Assembly (NCBI GenBank): GCA_007644065.1
Contig: VJWN01000008.1
Coordinates: 1,799,687-1,863,686 of the forward strand
Source: Margaritispora aquatica
Taxonomy: Eukaryota > Ascomycota > Leotiomycetes > Helotiales > Discinellaceae
Length of the DNA: 64,000 nt
Direction: 5' to 3'
Position numbers and translations under genes: made by a program. How positions within the stretch are numbered: position 1 is the stretch's first letter; each line of letters begins with the position of its first letter. Below are positions 47,981 through 59,900 of this stretch, one piece after another. The notes beneath the pieces were generated by a model. The model saw only the letters and a list, made by a program, of their open reading frames with translations. It was not told where the DNA came from and searched no databases.

Positions 47981-50909
47981 ATGTCAAACCATCAGCCCTC
48001 TGAGGAGGCTGTAAACATGCTTCTGAGCATTGTAGACGGGGCTTTTTCCAGACAGTCTGCAATCGCAAGGTTAAAGGTATGGACCTTAAAGCTCCAAGTG
48101 TGTAATCAAGCTGAGCAATGTAGTATCATAATAATGACGTAGAACGAGTCATGAATGACTACTACGATGGCGGAAATGACGATTCCAAAGTGAGAAGGCA
48201 ATGGAGCTCTGTTCACTGCACAAGCACTGAACACGATTCTAGTACATCGCCAGCAACACATGGGAAGAAGGGCCCTTTCACGCAGATAGAGATGGCAATG
48301 GCAACAACCAAGGCATATGTGGGTCTTCTTGCCCTTCAATATATCTTTCAAATTACACGTCTAACTAGGAGTAGCCTTCAACATACAAGGTGCCGATGAC
48401 CTGGGCCCATCTGGAGCAGGCCGCTTTGATGGTGCTATGTCCAGGCCTCCCTCTAGGACCAGCAACAATAGATCGCCCATCGGTAAGGTCATAGATATGA
48501 CAGCCGACAATGCATTGATGGGTGGGTAGATCTGGAAGGCTTCTTTGCACGGCTAACCCTATAATAGCAAACCCATCGTCATCAATGTCGCATGTAGACT
48601 CGGGAGATGAAGACCTACATCGAGCTCTCGCTATGTCTCTCGAAGACCAAGGACCACAAGAAATTGGAATCACTGGAGCCGACGAGGTGGCCTTTGGACC
48701 TGCAAACCGCAATGAGTATGAACAAGGCAAGTGGGAAATGGTTCCCATAGTGAGGACATCTGTCCAGGAAATAGTTGTTGATCCAGAGCCGGCAGACCGA
48801 AAACGTGATCTTGATGTCCCAGCCTTTCTGAAACCCACAGTTGCGCCTTCAAGACTAAATGCTTTGATCACGATATACCACGAGATTCCCTTGATACGCA
48901 ATATATTTTTGAACATGAACGACACGCTACCAAGCTATGGAATCTTCCCAAATGAATGGTGGTCTGGTACTCCCATTGTTATCCCAGTTGCGCAAGAGGT
49001 TGATGCACGTGGTTATCCAGCATACGACGAGGTGGACCGAGAACTACAGCGACTGATGGCATTTTTGGACAAGACAGATCGCAGTTATGGATCTGTAGAT
49101 GCTTTGGCCAATCTTGATGAGGTCAAGAGAATGGCAAGACAAAGAGGATCAGACCTTGAATCTTCAGTATTATATGCGTGGAAGAGTATCATGGACCACA
49201 GTAACCATCAGCACTGGTCCAAAGCTATCTTCAGTCACGGAGTTCAATCGGCTGCATCTGAGGATGATCCGCAGCAATTTGCGATTTTAGAGCTTACGCC
49301 ACCACTCAAGGACTCGTTGCAGGAGAATATATACGATATTGCCGATGAAGTTTTATGGCCGAATTTGTCATACCTTGAACTGGATGAATCTCCATATCTC
49401 TCTCATATTGCTGAAGTGATTGTGTTCAAGATAGAAGGTGGAGTAGAACACAAGCGAGTTGATATTCCTGCTATCTGGTATCCGGATCGTTATCTGAAGA
49501 GTGGGCGAGAAGCTGCTTTGGATATGCGACTGAAGAAAAAAGCGGCCGTCGATAAACTTGAACAAATATGCAAGGTGGAGGAACAGCTCAGTTTTGCTCC
49601 CCTACGATCAGGAAAGCTTGCCAGCGTTAAGGATCTATTTGAGGCATCACTCAAGCATGACGAGAATGAAATAAAGGAAGGGGTTGAGAATGATGATGAT
49701 GCTATGGACTCCGATTCGCAGCCAAACAAGAGCACGTCAAAACTTTCCGAGGCATTGAGAAAAGTGTTTGAGAGCATTGACAAGAAACTTGCCAGTGAGT
49801 GAGGAACTGCAATTTTGACGTAAGATGCTAACTCCATACAGGTCTGCGGGAGTCAAGAGAGAAGGCTTGCGAAGAGCTTCGCAACCTATCTAAACTTTAT
49901 ACAGAGCCTTCTGATGACCCGGCCGCCCATAGGCTTCACACATATCTACTCCGTGGTGTTAGTATTAATAAGCACACGATGTACATTTGTAGAAGAGCGG
50001 AACCAGACCTGGGTGCAATGGCAATAGGGGACAGCCCTGCTTCATACAGTGATCAATGGTGGAAGATCTTTTATTCTCCTGTTGGGACCACTCCTGTGAA
50101 TGTGGAAGTAAGTCTGGCTCTGGCTTTTATCTTGATCATCGCTAAGAAAAGAAATAGAAAGTCACCGAGGAAAAGGTCCTGCATGCTGCCAAACATGAAA
50201 GTAACAATACGATACTTGTTTATGCAAGCGAGAAAGCTGTGAGCAGCTTAAAGCATGCTCTGCCAAAACCTCTCGAGGTAAGTTGTTGCAAATCATTTCG
50301 AGAAACATGTCTGACTTGGCATAGAATTTCGTCAAAGCCGACAACAGAACATTCGCACGTGAACTACCACGATCGGAATCCGATGTTGAAATCCAGTCCC
50401 CCAATTACTCGAATGCAGATGACTCGTCCACTACGAGTTCCCAATTCAGCGCATCATCTCCTGGCAAGCGCAAATACGAGGAAGATCCTATTACCGGTCG
50501 ATTCGTGAGTCGAAAATTGACTGTCCAAGAGCGAGAGTTGAAGGGCGATGAAAGCGAAAGCTCGTTTGATAGCACGGGCACAATTGTGGGGGACACGCAG
50601 GGGCAGCGTGAGGGTGAGGTCGTTATTGGCATTGACCCGAGGCTGCTCGATAAGACTTCTGGGAAGGGGAAAGAAATTGAGATGCAGGAGAGATCTGGGA
50701 TGCCGCTAATTGGCAGAGGTGCGGTAGCTACGAACGGAGCTGTCGCTGCATCTAGGGCATTGAGTGAAAGTCTTGGGACAGTCGACGGAATGAATATGGA
50801 TGTTGATGACGTCGATATGGATTTGGATAACGTGATCCAGCGAGATGAGAATGTGAGGGAGGAGAGTGCGGCTAATAAGGCTCTTAGAAAGGTTGGGTTT
50901 GCTGACTAG
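47981..50909 (+). CDS. UBA/UIM protein with USP-like domain, catalytic Cys apparently absent
   Basis: Eight exons (47981-48076, 48124-48189, 48243-48318, 48372-48521, 48568-49794, 49842-50107, 50158-50277, 50325-50909) give 861 aa. Residues 1-60 look like a UBA-type helix bundle (EEAVNMLLSIVDGAFSR, NNDVERVMNDYYDG). A ubiquitin-interacting motif follows (DEDLHRALAMSLED, about 143-156). The large middle domain resembles the USP25/28 catalytic fold, but where the Cys box is expected it reads FGPANRNEYEQGKWEMVP, with no cysteine. The tail is acidic and disordered. This is known in fungi as a UIM-domain protein; a ubiquitin-binding scaffold or inactive deubiquitinase is inferred. The 48318/48372 junction is the least certain. 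Confidence 0.75.
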
Positions 50910-51964
50910 ACTGTTTGCGAGAGTATAGCGGACACAATTTGAGCACTGTGAGTTGTACTGTGTCAGCTGTTGTGGTGCTGAGACACTCATGTGAGGATGG
51001 GAGATAGATACCCTTGCATTGATGAGTTAGTGGAAGAATGTAGTTATTCACTAACTAGAGCTAAATCTGTTATGTGTCCAATGGGGCTCAGGCAGAGTTG
51101 AACTGTCTGGCTTGCAGATATTAACGCACATTTTCTATTTCATCTGAGAGCACCATTTGGAAAGCTCACCTTCGTATAGGTATCTTCAATTCTAGTAGTA
51201 TGGTCATTTATATTGAAAGTATTAGCAGATCGTCTTACTATCTAATGTTCTGCAACTCTGTTCTAGCGCTCTCCCGAACGCATGGAAGTAGCTATGGTCA
51301 ACACTTAACTCGAGACTTTATTTGCTTCAACTTCTTTTTAATAGGACAAAGTAGGTCTGGAAACATAGCACGGGTCTATGATTAGCTATTGATAGACGTA
51401 AATTAGAAATGCTGATATTAATAGTCATGGCCTGTTTTGATAAGCGGAGATGAGTGGACTTAAGAGACGATGAGACGAGCAAATAGGGAATACAGGACAT
51501 GGTTTTGAATGAAAGAGTTTGTTGCGGATTACATTGACAGACAGAAATAGATATAAGGCAAAATTCAAGGCCAGATCGAAATAACGTATGATATCTTCAT
51601 TTCTTGCTAACCTCTCATCAACACCACTTCTCGTGCTGCCACCTCTAACATGTGAGTCTCATGTGAGGAATCGTTACCCTCACTTCAACGATCAATGCAA
51701 TTTCATAATCGCATCTCCCCTTCTCCCTTCTACACAGCTTGCGAAATTCCGTGCAAGCTATGGTAACATCATCACAACTGCCACCATCGCTGAATAATAG
51801 AGGAGAAAAAGCCAATGAGTCAGCCTACATGTGTTTCCATAATACTCCGCAGAACGCCAGAGAAATGCCTTCCGTCCACCGAACTATAGGCCACTAGCTA
51901 AATGCCTGGCTAGCTAGTACCGACGCACTCATGACCACACCAGAACCAAGAGAAATATCACTCC
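50910..51964. other. Convergent intergenic region
   Basis: 3' flanks of the UIM protein and of the DnaJ gene. Short ORFs only. Confidence 0.35.
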
Positions 51965-53194
51965 TCACAAAATTTCTTTCAGCTTCCTCTTTTGCTCTAC
52001 GGTCAAGCTTGTCGGGAATTTGACATTGTAGTCCACGATGAAGTTACCCCGAACACCCGGCATCTTGCTATTCGGCATGCCAAGACCAGGGAACGACTCC
52101 TTGGAACCTGGTTGTGTGGGTCCCATTTTGTCTAGAGGAATTTGCTTGCCGTCGATGGTTGTGATTGTTCGTCGCCAGCCAGTAAGTGCTTCCTTAAGGT
52201 CTAGCTCGACTGTATGGTGAATATCGTCGCCATCTCTGGTATAGAGAGGATGTACTTTCTAAGTTCGGTTAGATGCGTTCATAAAAAAATGAGTAAGAAC
52301 TTACCTCTTCGATGACAAAATGCAGATCTTGTTGTCCGCCTTCTTCTTGATCCCCAACACCCTTGAACTTAATCTTGCTACCCTTCTTTAATCCAGGCTT
52401 GATATCCATCTCTAGCACCTTATCTGTGGTCGTCCGCTTGCCAGTGACCGAATCGAAGATCTTCCGCTTAATTTTCATCTTCTTGTGTGCACCCTTGAAC
52501 AGCTCTTCTAGAGTTAAAGGCAGTGGCCTCTCGACTGTCGTAACTTCAGGTGTAGCTTGACGATCCTGTCTCGGTACTGACTCTGCTCCGAAACCACTCT
52601 GCCGTGAGCGTCCACCACCACCGCTTGATCGTCTGGGCATTGCATCACCAAATAGATCCGCAAACCCATCCGAACCGCCCATGCCACCTTGGCCTCGCAG
52701 AAACTCAGAGAAAATGTTCTCGGGGTTCGAGAATGTGAATCCACCTCCTCCAGAGCCAGCAGATCCTGGGCTAAACTCATAATGAAATTCCCTACCGCCA
52801 CCGCCCATGCCACCCGCATTGCCAAAGTTGAACCCAGAAGGCATGCCACCTGCACCAGCGTATGGGTTTCCACCACTTGAAGGATCGGGTGGTGCACCGC
52901 CACGCAGAAAGTATTCTAGCCCGTACTCATCATATGTCTTGCGTTTCTCGGGGTCGCTGAGGATTTCGTAAGCTTGGGAGACTTCTTTGAATTTGTCGGC
53001 AGATGCGGGGTTATCTTTGTTCTTGTCTGGGTGGTGCTTCAAAGCCATTTTTCTGGGGGAAACGTTAGTTTGCTGTAACCATGGAATTCAATGGACGAGG
53101 GCAAGGAGGCTCACCGGTATCCTTTCTTGACTTCATCTTGAGTTGCGTCAGGCTTGATGCCAAGCGCATCGTAGAGCTTTGTTTCTGCCACCAT
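51965..53194 (-). CDS. Class II Hsp40 (Sis1/Psi1/DNAJB1 type)
   Basis: Three exons (53194-53115, 53052-52305, 52258-51965) give 373 aa. The J domain has the HPD motif in [16 protein letters not shown], after the first intron. A Gly/Phe-rich region with [14 protein letters not shown] follows, including [11 protein letters not shown], and then the two C-terminal peptide-binding domains ([33 protein letters not shown]). There is no zinc-finger region, so it is class II. It stimulates Hsp70 in the cytosol and nucleus. The C-terminal dimer segment [15 protein letters not shown] is present. Length matches Sis1. Confidence 0.93.
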
Positions 53195-53967
53195 TGTGGT
53201 TGGTTTATGTCTGCTGCAACTGTGATTTCTAGACTGCGGTGCGAGTCCAGCTGAAGATGTTTGCTTGCTGTGGCAGAAATCAGGTCAGATGTTGATGAAA
53301 GCTTGCGCAGTGCAAATGTTTTCTTTGTCGTACTGATTGGATCTGATACGGTGTTTGTCTGCCGAATCTAAAGTCGAAAATGTTGTTGTACAAAAGTAGC
53401 GTTCCTTATGATTGGGGAAATTATTGTCGAATTATTCTGAAGAGCGACAAAGGATTTTTGTCAAGAGACAATAAGAGCGACGAGTCGGTGGTGTATTGGA
53501 ATTGAGTGCTTGTACTCGTAGCAGCTAGAAGATCCTCGAAATGACGATGTCCAAGTTTTGGAAGCTGGACACTTGAATGGGGGGTGGACCGTGGACCGTG
53601 AACCGTTGGAGGGGTCGTCGAGGTGGAGTGAGCTGAACCCTGGTCAATGAATGGGTGGTATCGTCAGTCGGTACAAAAGAACATCAACTGATTGATTAAT
53701 CGCCTGTTACAACAGTAGCAACAGCCTCACAAAATAAGCCCTCGAAAAATAGAGAGTCAAGAAGAAGAAAAGTAGAGGGACAAGGCTGTAAACGATTGCT
53801 GTCTAGGATGGGAATTCAGCCAGATTTAGACAGAACCGTGACTTGGGATGGTGTGATGTATTGGGAAAAGGGAAGAAACTGCAGACTGCGGGACTGGTGA
53901 TGTTGTTTATCTCTCAGCAACCAAACAATAGTCTTTGTAGTGGGTTCCTGAAAGCAAGCAATTGGCC

Positions 53968-53997
53968 AATGCAAATGCAAATGCAAATGCAAATGCA
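53968..53997. repeat. AATGCA x5 tandem repeat
   Basis: Five perfect hexamers in intergenic DNA upstream of the DnaJ gene. Confidence 0.95.
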
Positions 53998-54052
53998 GGC
54001 GTCTCAATTCAATCCTTCACCTTCTCGATGACCTGCAGGTTTGATTCGAATG

Positions 54053-54076
54053 GACTGCCACGACTGCCACGACTGC
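54053..54076. repeat. GACTGCCAC tandem repeat, 2.7 units
   Basis: Two full 9-base units and six bases of a third. Confidence 0.9.
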
Positions 54077-55003
54077 AATCAGATGTTATGTCGTTAATGG
54101 GTGCTCGCTCCTGTATGTGTATGGTACCAGTACTTCCCCGCCATTGATATTGAAAGACTGTCTATAAAAGGCGGTGACGAAGGTCCGTTTGAAATGGGAG
54201 TAGAAGTGGGAGTGTAGAGAGACGTCGAGTTCCCACTCCGAGTTTCTAGAATCTTCCATTTTCATTGGATGATTGGCATGTATCTCGTGATGGCTTCAAA
54301 GTGGCACAAAGTACGCCCTGTTAGCAATTTCGAGACTGAGGATGGAAGCGTCAAACATGATTTAGTGGAAAGATATGAGAAGGAGCATATAAAAGGGATG
54401 AGATACTGCAATTAAAAAGTAAATTGAATTGCACTATCCCTGTAAGACAATAGAATTGTTGGAAACAACATGTTACAACTGAACCCATCACAAGCGCATA
54501 TGGATCACATGAACTTCAGTATTTGACAATGAAGAATAGTGTGATTCGATCAAAAATTACCCAGATGGGTTTGCACGTCGTCGAGGTCACAGGTCTGTGA
54601 ATCCTGTATTTAAATGTCTAAATGCTGGGTCACTATCGCTTGCCAAGACACACCAGCTCATTAGGCGAGTGAAAAAGGAGCTCGCTTGGATATTGTGAGC
54701 TTGATTGATATGGTTGAGTGCTTTCTCTCCACTCACTAGAGAGTGGTATAAGGTAGAAAAAATACCATAATACCATTGGTATATTTATTGGATAAAAATT
54801 TTCAATACACTGCTCGATGGATTACTTAAATTATTAATATGAGGATATGGACAGAGAGAATTTATGGAAAGTTCAAGTCACAAGTCGATGACAATCATGA
54901 TGAAACTTGAATTCTTGAAATTGGAAAAGCCACGCTTCGATTTATATTGGGTATTTAGTTTGCATGATCTGTTGGACAACTTGGAACCTGGTGAGTACCT
55001 AGA

Positions 55004-56509
55004 CTATGTTCGGTAATCTCCATTGATCGTGATATACTCGTGGCTAGATAGATGTTAGCGAGAACAATGAGTAGAGCAGTGGATTCCTGACCTGTAATCG
55101 CAAGTCCAGTAGACTGCTCCTTCTTCACCACCTCCAAGATTGACAAGGATTTCTAGATCTTCATGTTCTAATATCTCGGCTGCACGAACCTCGTCCACAC
55201 TCTCTGGCTCGCCGTTCACTAGCAGCTTCAATTCAGGAGAGCCGTCTGTTGGGATGAAAGAGACACTGGTCTTCTCTGGAACAATATCTGGAACCTCGTT
55301 GATTGGCTGCCCCGGCTCAGAAATTTGAGAGTATCCTGTGGCGCACAGGATTCGCCCCCAGTTGGCATCTTTGCCGTACAGAGCGGTCTTGACCAAGGGT
55401 GATCTAGCGATTGTACTTGCGATTTTGCGAGCGCCGATCTCGGAAGGAGATCCAATGACTCTGATAGTGACGAATTTTGTTGCTCCTTCACCATCTCGCA
55501 CTACAAGCTTGGCAAGATCAGTTGAGAACTCTGTCAGTATGGTTTGAAAAGCAGCATAGTCTTCCGATGTCTCTGAAGTAACCTCTTGCCCCCCCGCAGC
55601 ACCATTGGCCAGAACAGCAAGAGTATCATTGGTTGATGTGTCACCATCAATTGATATGCTATTGAATGACTTGTTGGCAGCGTTTGTGAGCAGTTTTGGG
55701 AGGAGAACCGGAGCAATTGGAGCATCTGTGGCAATCATTGCCAGTAAAGTTGCCATATTTGGATGAATCATCCCAGCGCCCTTGGTCATACCTGCCATAC
55801 TATATTCCACATTGGGCGATGAAGGGAGAGTGAAAGTTCGAGATATGAGTTTTGGGAAGGTATCAGTTGTGCAAATTGCTCTGGCCGCAGCAAGCCAATG
55901 GTCATGAGAAGACCCCAGTGCATTATAGGCAGATGGGATACCATTGAGTATCTTTTGAATTGGGAGTCTGTATTGTTAGCCATGGCCTCGCTTGGGAGCA
56001 GAAGCAATATACCTTTGACCAATGACACCTGTGCTCATCACAATGGTACTGCCTCCCATTCCATCAATTGGCTGAGCAAAACACCTATCAGCTTCAGCAC
56101 CCATCTTCTCAGCATCTTCCAAGCCACCCTTGCCCGTCACCGCATTCGCACAACCCGAGTTGACAATTACACCACGAACTCCACTGTTGCTTCGCCTCTT
56201 CAGCATTTCTCGACTGACAGTAACAGGTGCCGCTTGGAATTTATTCTTGGTGAAGACCGCTGCTGCTGCACATGGTGTTTCCGAGGCCAAAAATGCTATA
56301 TCTGGGTTTGTCTTGTTTGTAATCTTCACTCCGACATGAGTTCCTGACACTAGAAATCCCTTTGGATATGTCCCACCTGTCGGAATATATTTGAGCTTTG
56401 CGGCGGGAAACATTCCTTCAACAGGGGCCGAGTAGTATCGAAGTCCACCACTACTCGACCTATGCTTTGCAAGGCGGGACAGGGTCGAGATGGATGGTCG
56501 AGAAACCAT
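55004..56509 (-). CDS. Glutamate N-acetyltransferase / ornithine acetyltransferase (ArgJ)
   Basis: Three exons (56509-56013, 55967-55092, 55043-55004) give 470 aa. The start looks like a mitochondrial presequence ([19 protein letters not shown]). ArgJ blocks are [45 protein letters not shown] and the self-cleavage site [15 protein letters not shown], where the Thr becomes the N-terminal nucleophile of the beta subunit. The last tiny exon supplies [13 protein letters not shown], the usual end. The enzyme recycles acetyl groups between N-acetylornithine and glutamate in the mitochondrial arginine pathway. It is divergent from GCN2 with 434 bases between starts. Confidence 0.94.
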
Positions 56510-56943
56510 TGCGGGCGCTGATAAAGTCCAATTGACTTCGCAGACGGTGATTCAGTAATCTTCAGGTCCAACAAGCCCTGGTTGTACTTGTCTCTTAAAT
56601 AATGTGAATTCGGGGACGGGGTCGGGGTCGGGGTATAAAAAGCTGGGAGTCATTTTTGAAAATCGAAGTCGTAGCTTCATGCAGCCTTACGATTTGAGGC
56701 TGTTGCCCCACTCAGCCTTGCTTTGGAGGAGTCAACTTGAACAACGTTCATACAGAATGAGCAATGTCACCAACGCACCATTAGTACTAAAGGAAATGCT
56801 CACCTAAGCATAGAATTGGGTATTTGCAGTCTGCCTTCCTAGGTAGCTGCAAGAATCCTACTCTCTAGACGTCGACCTGCTCTGGTCTCTACTTACCCTC
56901 TAGATCGAGAGTTGAATTCACAACCTACACAAGATACATCAAT
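56510..56943. promoter_or_regulatory. Shared ArgJ-GCN2 divergent promoter
   Basis: Both genes must be driven from these 434 bases. On the plus strand four GGGG runs with two-base spacers occupy 56612-56633, and TATAAAA follows directly at 56634-56640. GGAGTCA occurs at 56646-56652 and 56728-56734, six of seven matches to the general amino-acid control element TGA(C/G)TCA. Whether either is used is not shown by sequence. Confidence 0.5.
56611..56634 (+). repeat. CGGGG(A/T) x4, predicted G-quadruplex motif
   Basis: Four hexamers, the first ending in A and the rest in T. They give four four-base G runs with two-base loops, which fits the standard quadruplex rule with very short loops. The last base is shared with a TATA box. 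Confidence 0.9.
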
Positions 56944-59900
56944 ATGGCACCGCCCAATGCATGGAGCAAGAAGCTCGCGCAGAAGCCAGTTCAAACTCCC
57001 ACTGCGCCGTTCGAATCGTTGCACCAGTCTCCGGGCCCAAAATCGTTATATGAAGAGGTCCAGGAGGATGAATTGATAGCACTTGCTGCCATATACGGAG
57101 ATGATTTCAAGCGTATTGAGACAAAACAAGGGCCTTGGAAGGTATGTAGAGAAGAAACCAACCTCAAAAACATAGTTGACGCAGTGCAAAGAAATCAAAT
57201 CCATCTTTCGAAATTCACGTCAAATCCGAGGAAGATCTATCCTTTACTCTTGCTGTAACTTTGACCGCCACCTACCCTAAAACCGAGCCAATTTTGAAGT
57301 TGAAAAATGATGTAGGACTGAAAGAAGGGACTAAGTTCAAAATCCAGAAGATCATTGAGAATAAGCCTAAAGAGCTGGTTGCTGAAGACCAGCCACAGGC
57401 CATGATTATGGAGATTGTGAGCGCCTGTTCGGAGGTATTAGAGGACGCTGCCCAGGCTAAAGCCGCTGGCAAAGAGTTACCGAGTCTGGAAGAAGAGCGG
57501 GCAGCCCATGAAGCTACTGCGAACAAAAACGCCGAAGAGCAGAGAGAACAGGAAGCGAAGCGAAAACAGCTTGAGACTCTAGAAGAGCAGCGCATGCAAG
57601 AGGTATTTGAGCAGCTCCGCGCGTGTTCCTTGTCCCGAAATTTAACGGAGATGGTCTCTTGTTACAATTTTTATACCTCAAGTATGCTAACTTGAATAGG
57701 CTCTATTAAATGATGAGCTAAAACGACAGAAAGCAAAAGCTAAGGAAACGAAGAGAAAAAATCGTCCACCACATGCTCTCGTGTCGCACTCCTCATTAGA
57801 AGCTGGAACAAACGGCCAGACTCCACAAGAGATGCTTACTTTCGAGCAACCAATCCACTTGGATGATATTAATGGCGATCCTGTATCATTCCACGTCGTT
57901 GGAGCGAAGTTTTGTATTCGAAAGGGTCCAGTTTCCAAGTGTTACACTGTTAGGCCTATTTCGCCCGGTGCCACTAACATTTCCACCCTTGTGCTGAAGC
58001 AGACAGATCTGGATGCTAAGGATTCTAAGTTTAAAGCTCAATTGCAGCTTCTTGAGACAGAATTGAAGCTTCTGAAAGAGATTCGCCACCAATATATTCT
58101 TGAAATCCTTGGCTTCAAAGTTCATAGGACTCTTGATGATGATGGGGTGGAATCAGAAACCTCTTGGACCGTTAGTATTTTGACCGGTTTCGCCGAAAAA
58201 GGCTCTCTACACGAATTTCTGGACATTGCAGAGAGCCTGGGTGTTGAGAAAGTTCGGTCCTGGACTATTCAGCTCCTAGATGCTCTCCGTTATCTCCATG
58301 AAAAGGGTGTCATACATGAAGACATCCACGCTGGAAATGTTCTCTTGGTCCGCGAGCCAAATGGAGAGATCACCCCAAAGCTTGCTGATGGAGGCTATCA
58401 GAAGAAACTCCACAATCTTAGTGGTATGAGACAGCCAACTGATATACTTCATCTGTCCAAGTCAGCATATTGGTTTCCTCCCGAGATTGCGAATACAAGT
58501 CAGCCGCAATTTACGCAGAAAACTGACGTTTGGGATTTGGGAGTTCTGTTTCTACAGATGATATTTGGTCTAAACGTGCTCCAAAAATATTCTTCACCAA
58601 TTGCACTTACTGATTCGCTAGCACTGTCCGACTCGCTGAATGAATTGGTTGTGAAAATGTTCAAATCAGATCCCAAAAAACGACCTCGGGCAGTTGAACT
58701 TAGTCCATCTGAATTTTTGGCAACAGATGCTCCTATAATGGAAGATGATACATCTGATCATCTATCGAGATTCGGTTCAGTGTCATCTTTGATGCCTGTG
58801 ACACCTCGACGGCAAAGACATGATTCAATGACTGCCGGTGGCCCATTACAGCGGTCTAGGTACAAGGAAGATTTTGTGGAGGAAGGCCGGCTCGGCAAAG
58901 GGGGATTTGGTGAAGTTGTGAAAGCAAGAAAAAAGCTTGATGGTCAAATTTATGCAATCAAGAAAATTACACAGAAGTCTTCTGCCTCTCTTACAGAGGT
59001 ACTCAAGGAAGTTCGATTGCTCTCCCAGTTGAACCATCCTAGAGTTGTTCGTATGTTTTGAACGAATAAGTCAATATCATACTTTGCTGACCATTTCCAG
59101 GATATTATAACACTTGGACCGAGGAAGTTCATGACGGAGCAGATATCACGGATGATGATGATACGAACACTGATGCCGCGACAACGGAGTACTCAGTCAG
59201 CGACATATCTGCTGGTGGACCTGAAATCGAGTTTGGCGAGAGCACTGGAGGTTTAGATTTCATGTCTTCTAATGGATATCCCCAGGTCGAGTTCGGCTAC
59301 GATGATGCCACGGATGAAGACCAAGACGAAGAATCCGAGCTAACTGAATCAGAGGACAACTCAAGTACTGATGGTAAGCAACGTTATGGAGCAAAGAAAC
59401 CAAAACTGGTCAGTCACTCAAACAGGCTGTTACGTCTAAATACTCCTTTCTGCGAGTCATCCTAAGATCTTGTGAAGTAGACTCTGATTGTCCACCTTAA
59501 GCTAATCGTCAATCAGGCTCTGAAACGAACGAGATCCAGTTCACGATTTCAAAGATCCTTTCGGATGGTGCTGTACATATCTATGGAATACTGTGAAAAA
59601 CAAACACTTCGCGATTTCATTAAACGTGGCTTGCATAAGGAAGACGACGAGATATGGCGTCTTTTCCGCCAAGTCCTCGAAGGACTCGCTCATATCCACA
59701 GTCTCAATGTGGTTCATCGCGATCTCAAGCCTGAGAACATCTTTATTGATGCAGCATCAAACGTGAAAATTGGCGACTTCGGTTTAGCAACCAGTGGTCA
59801 GTACATGGTAACCGATAAAGTATCATCTGCCTCTTTGCATCTCAGTGGAGATATGACAAGAAGTATCGGAACTGCCTACTATGTTGCACCCGAGATTCGA

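Larger units (their letters stand above)
53195..55003. other. Long intergenic stretch with short tandem repeats
   Basis: No gene recognised in about 1.8 kb. It contains the AATGCA and GACTGCCAC repeats listed separately and AT-rich sequence around 54,760-54,900. Confidence 0.4.
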
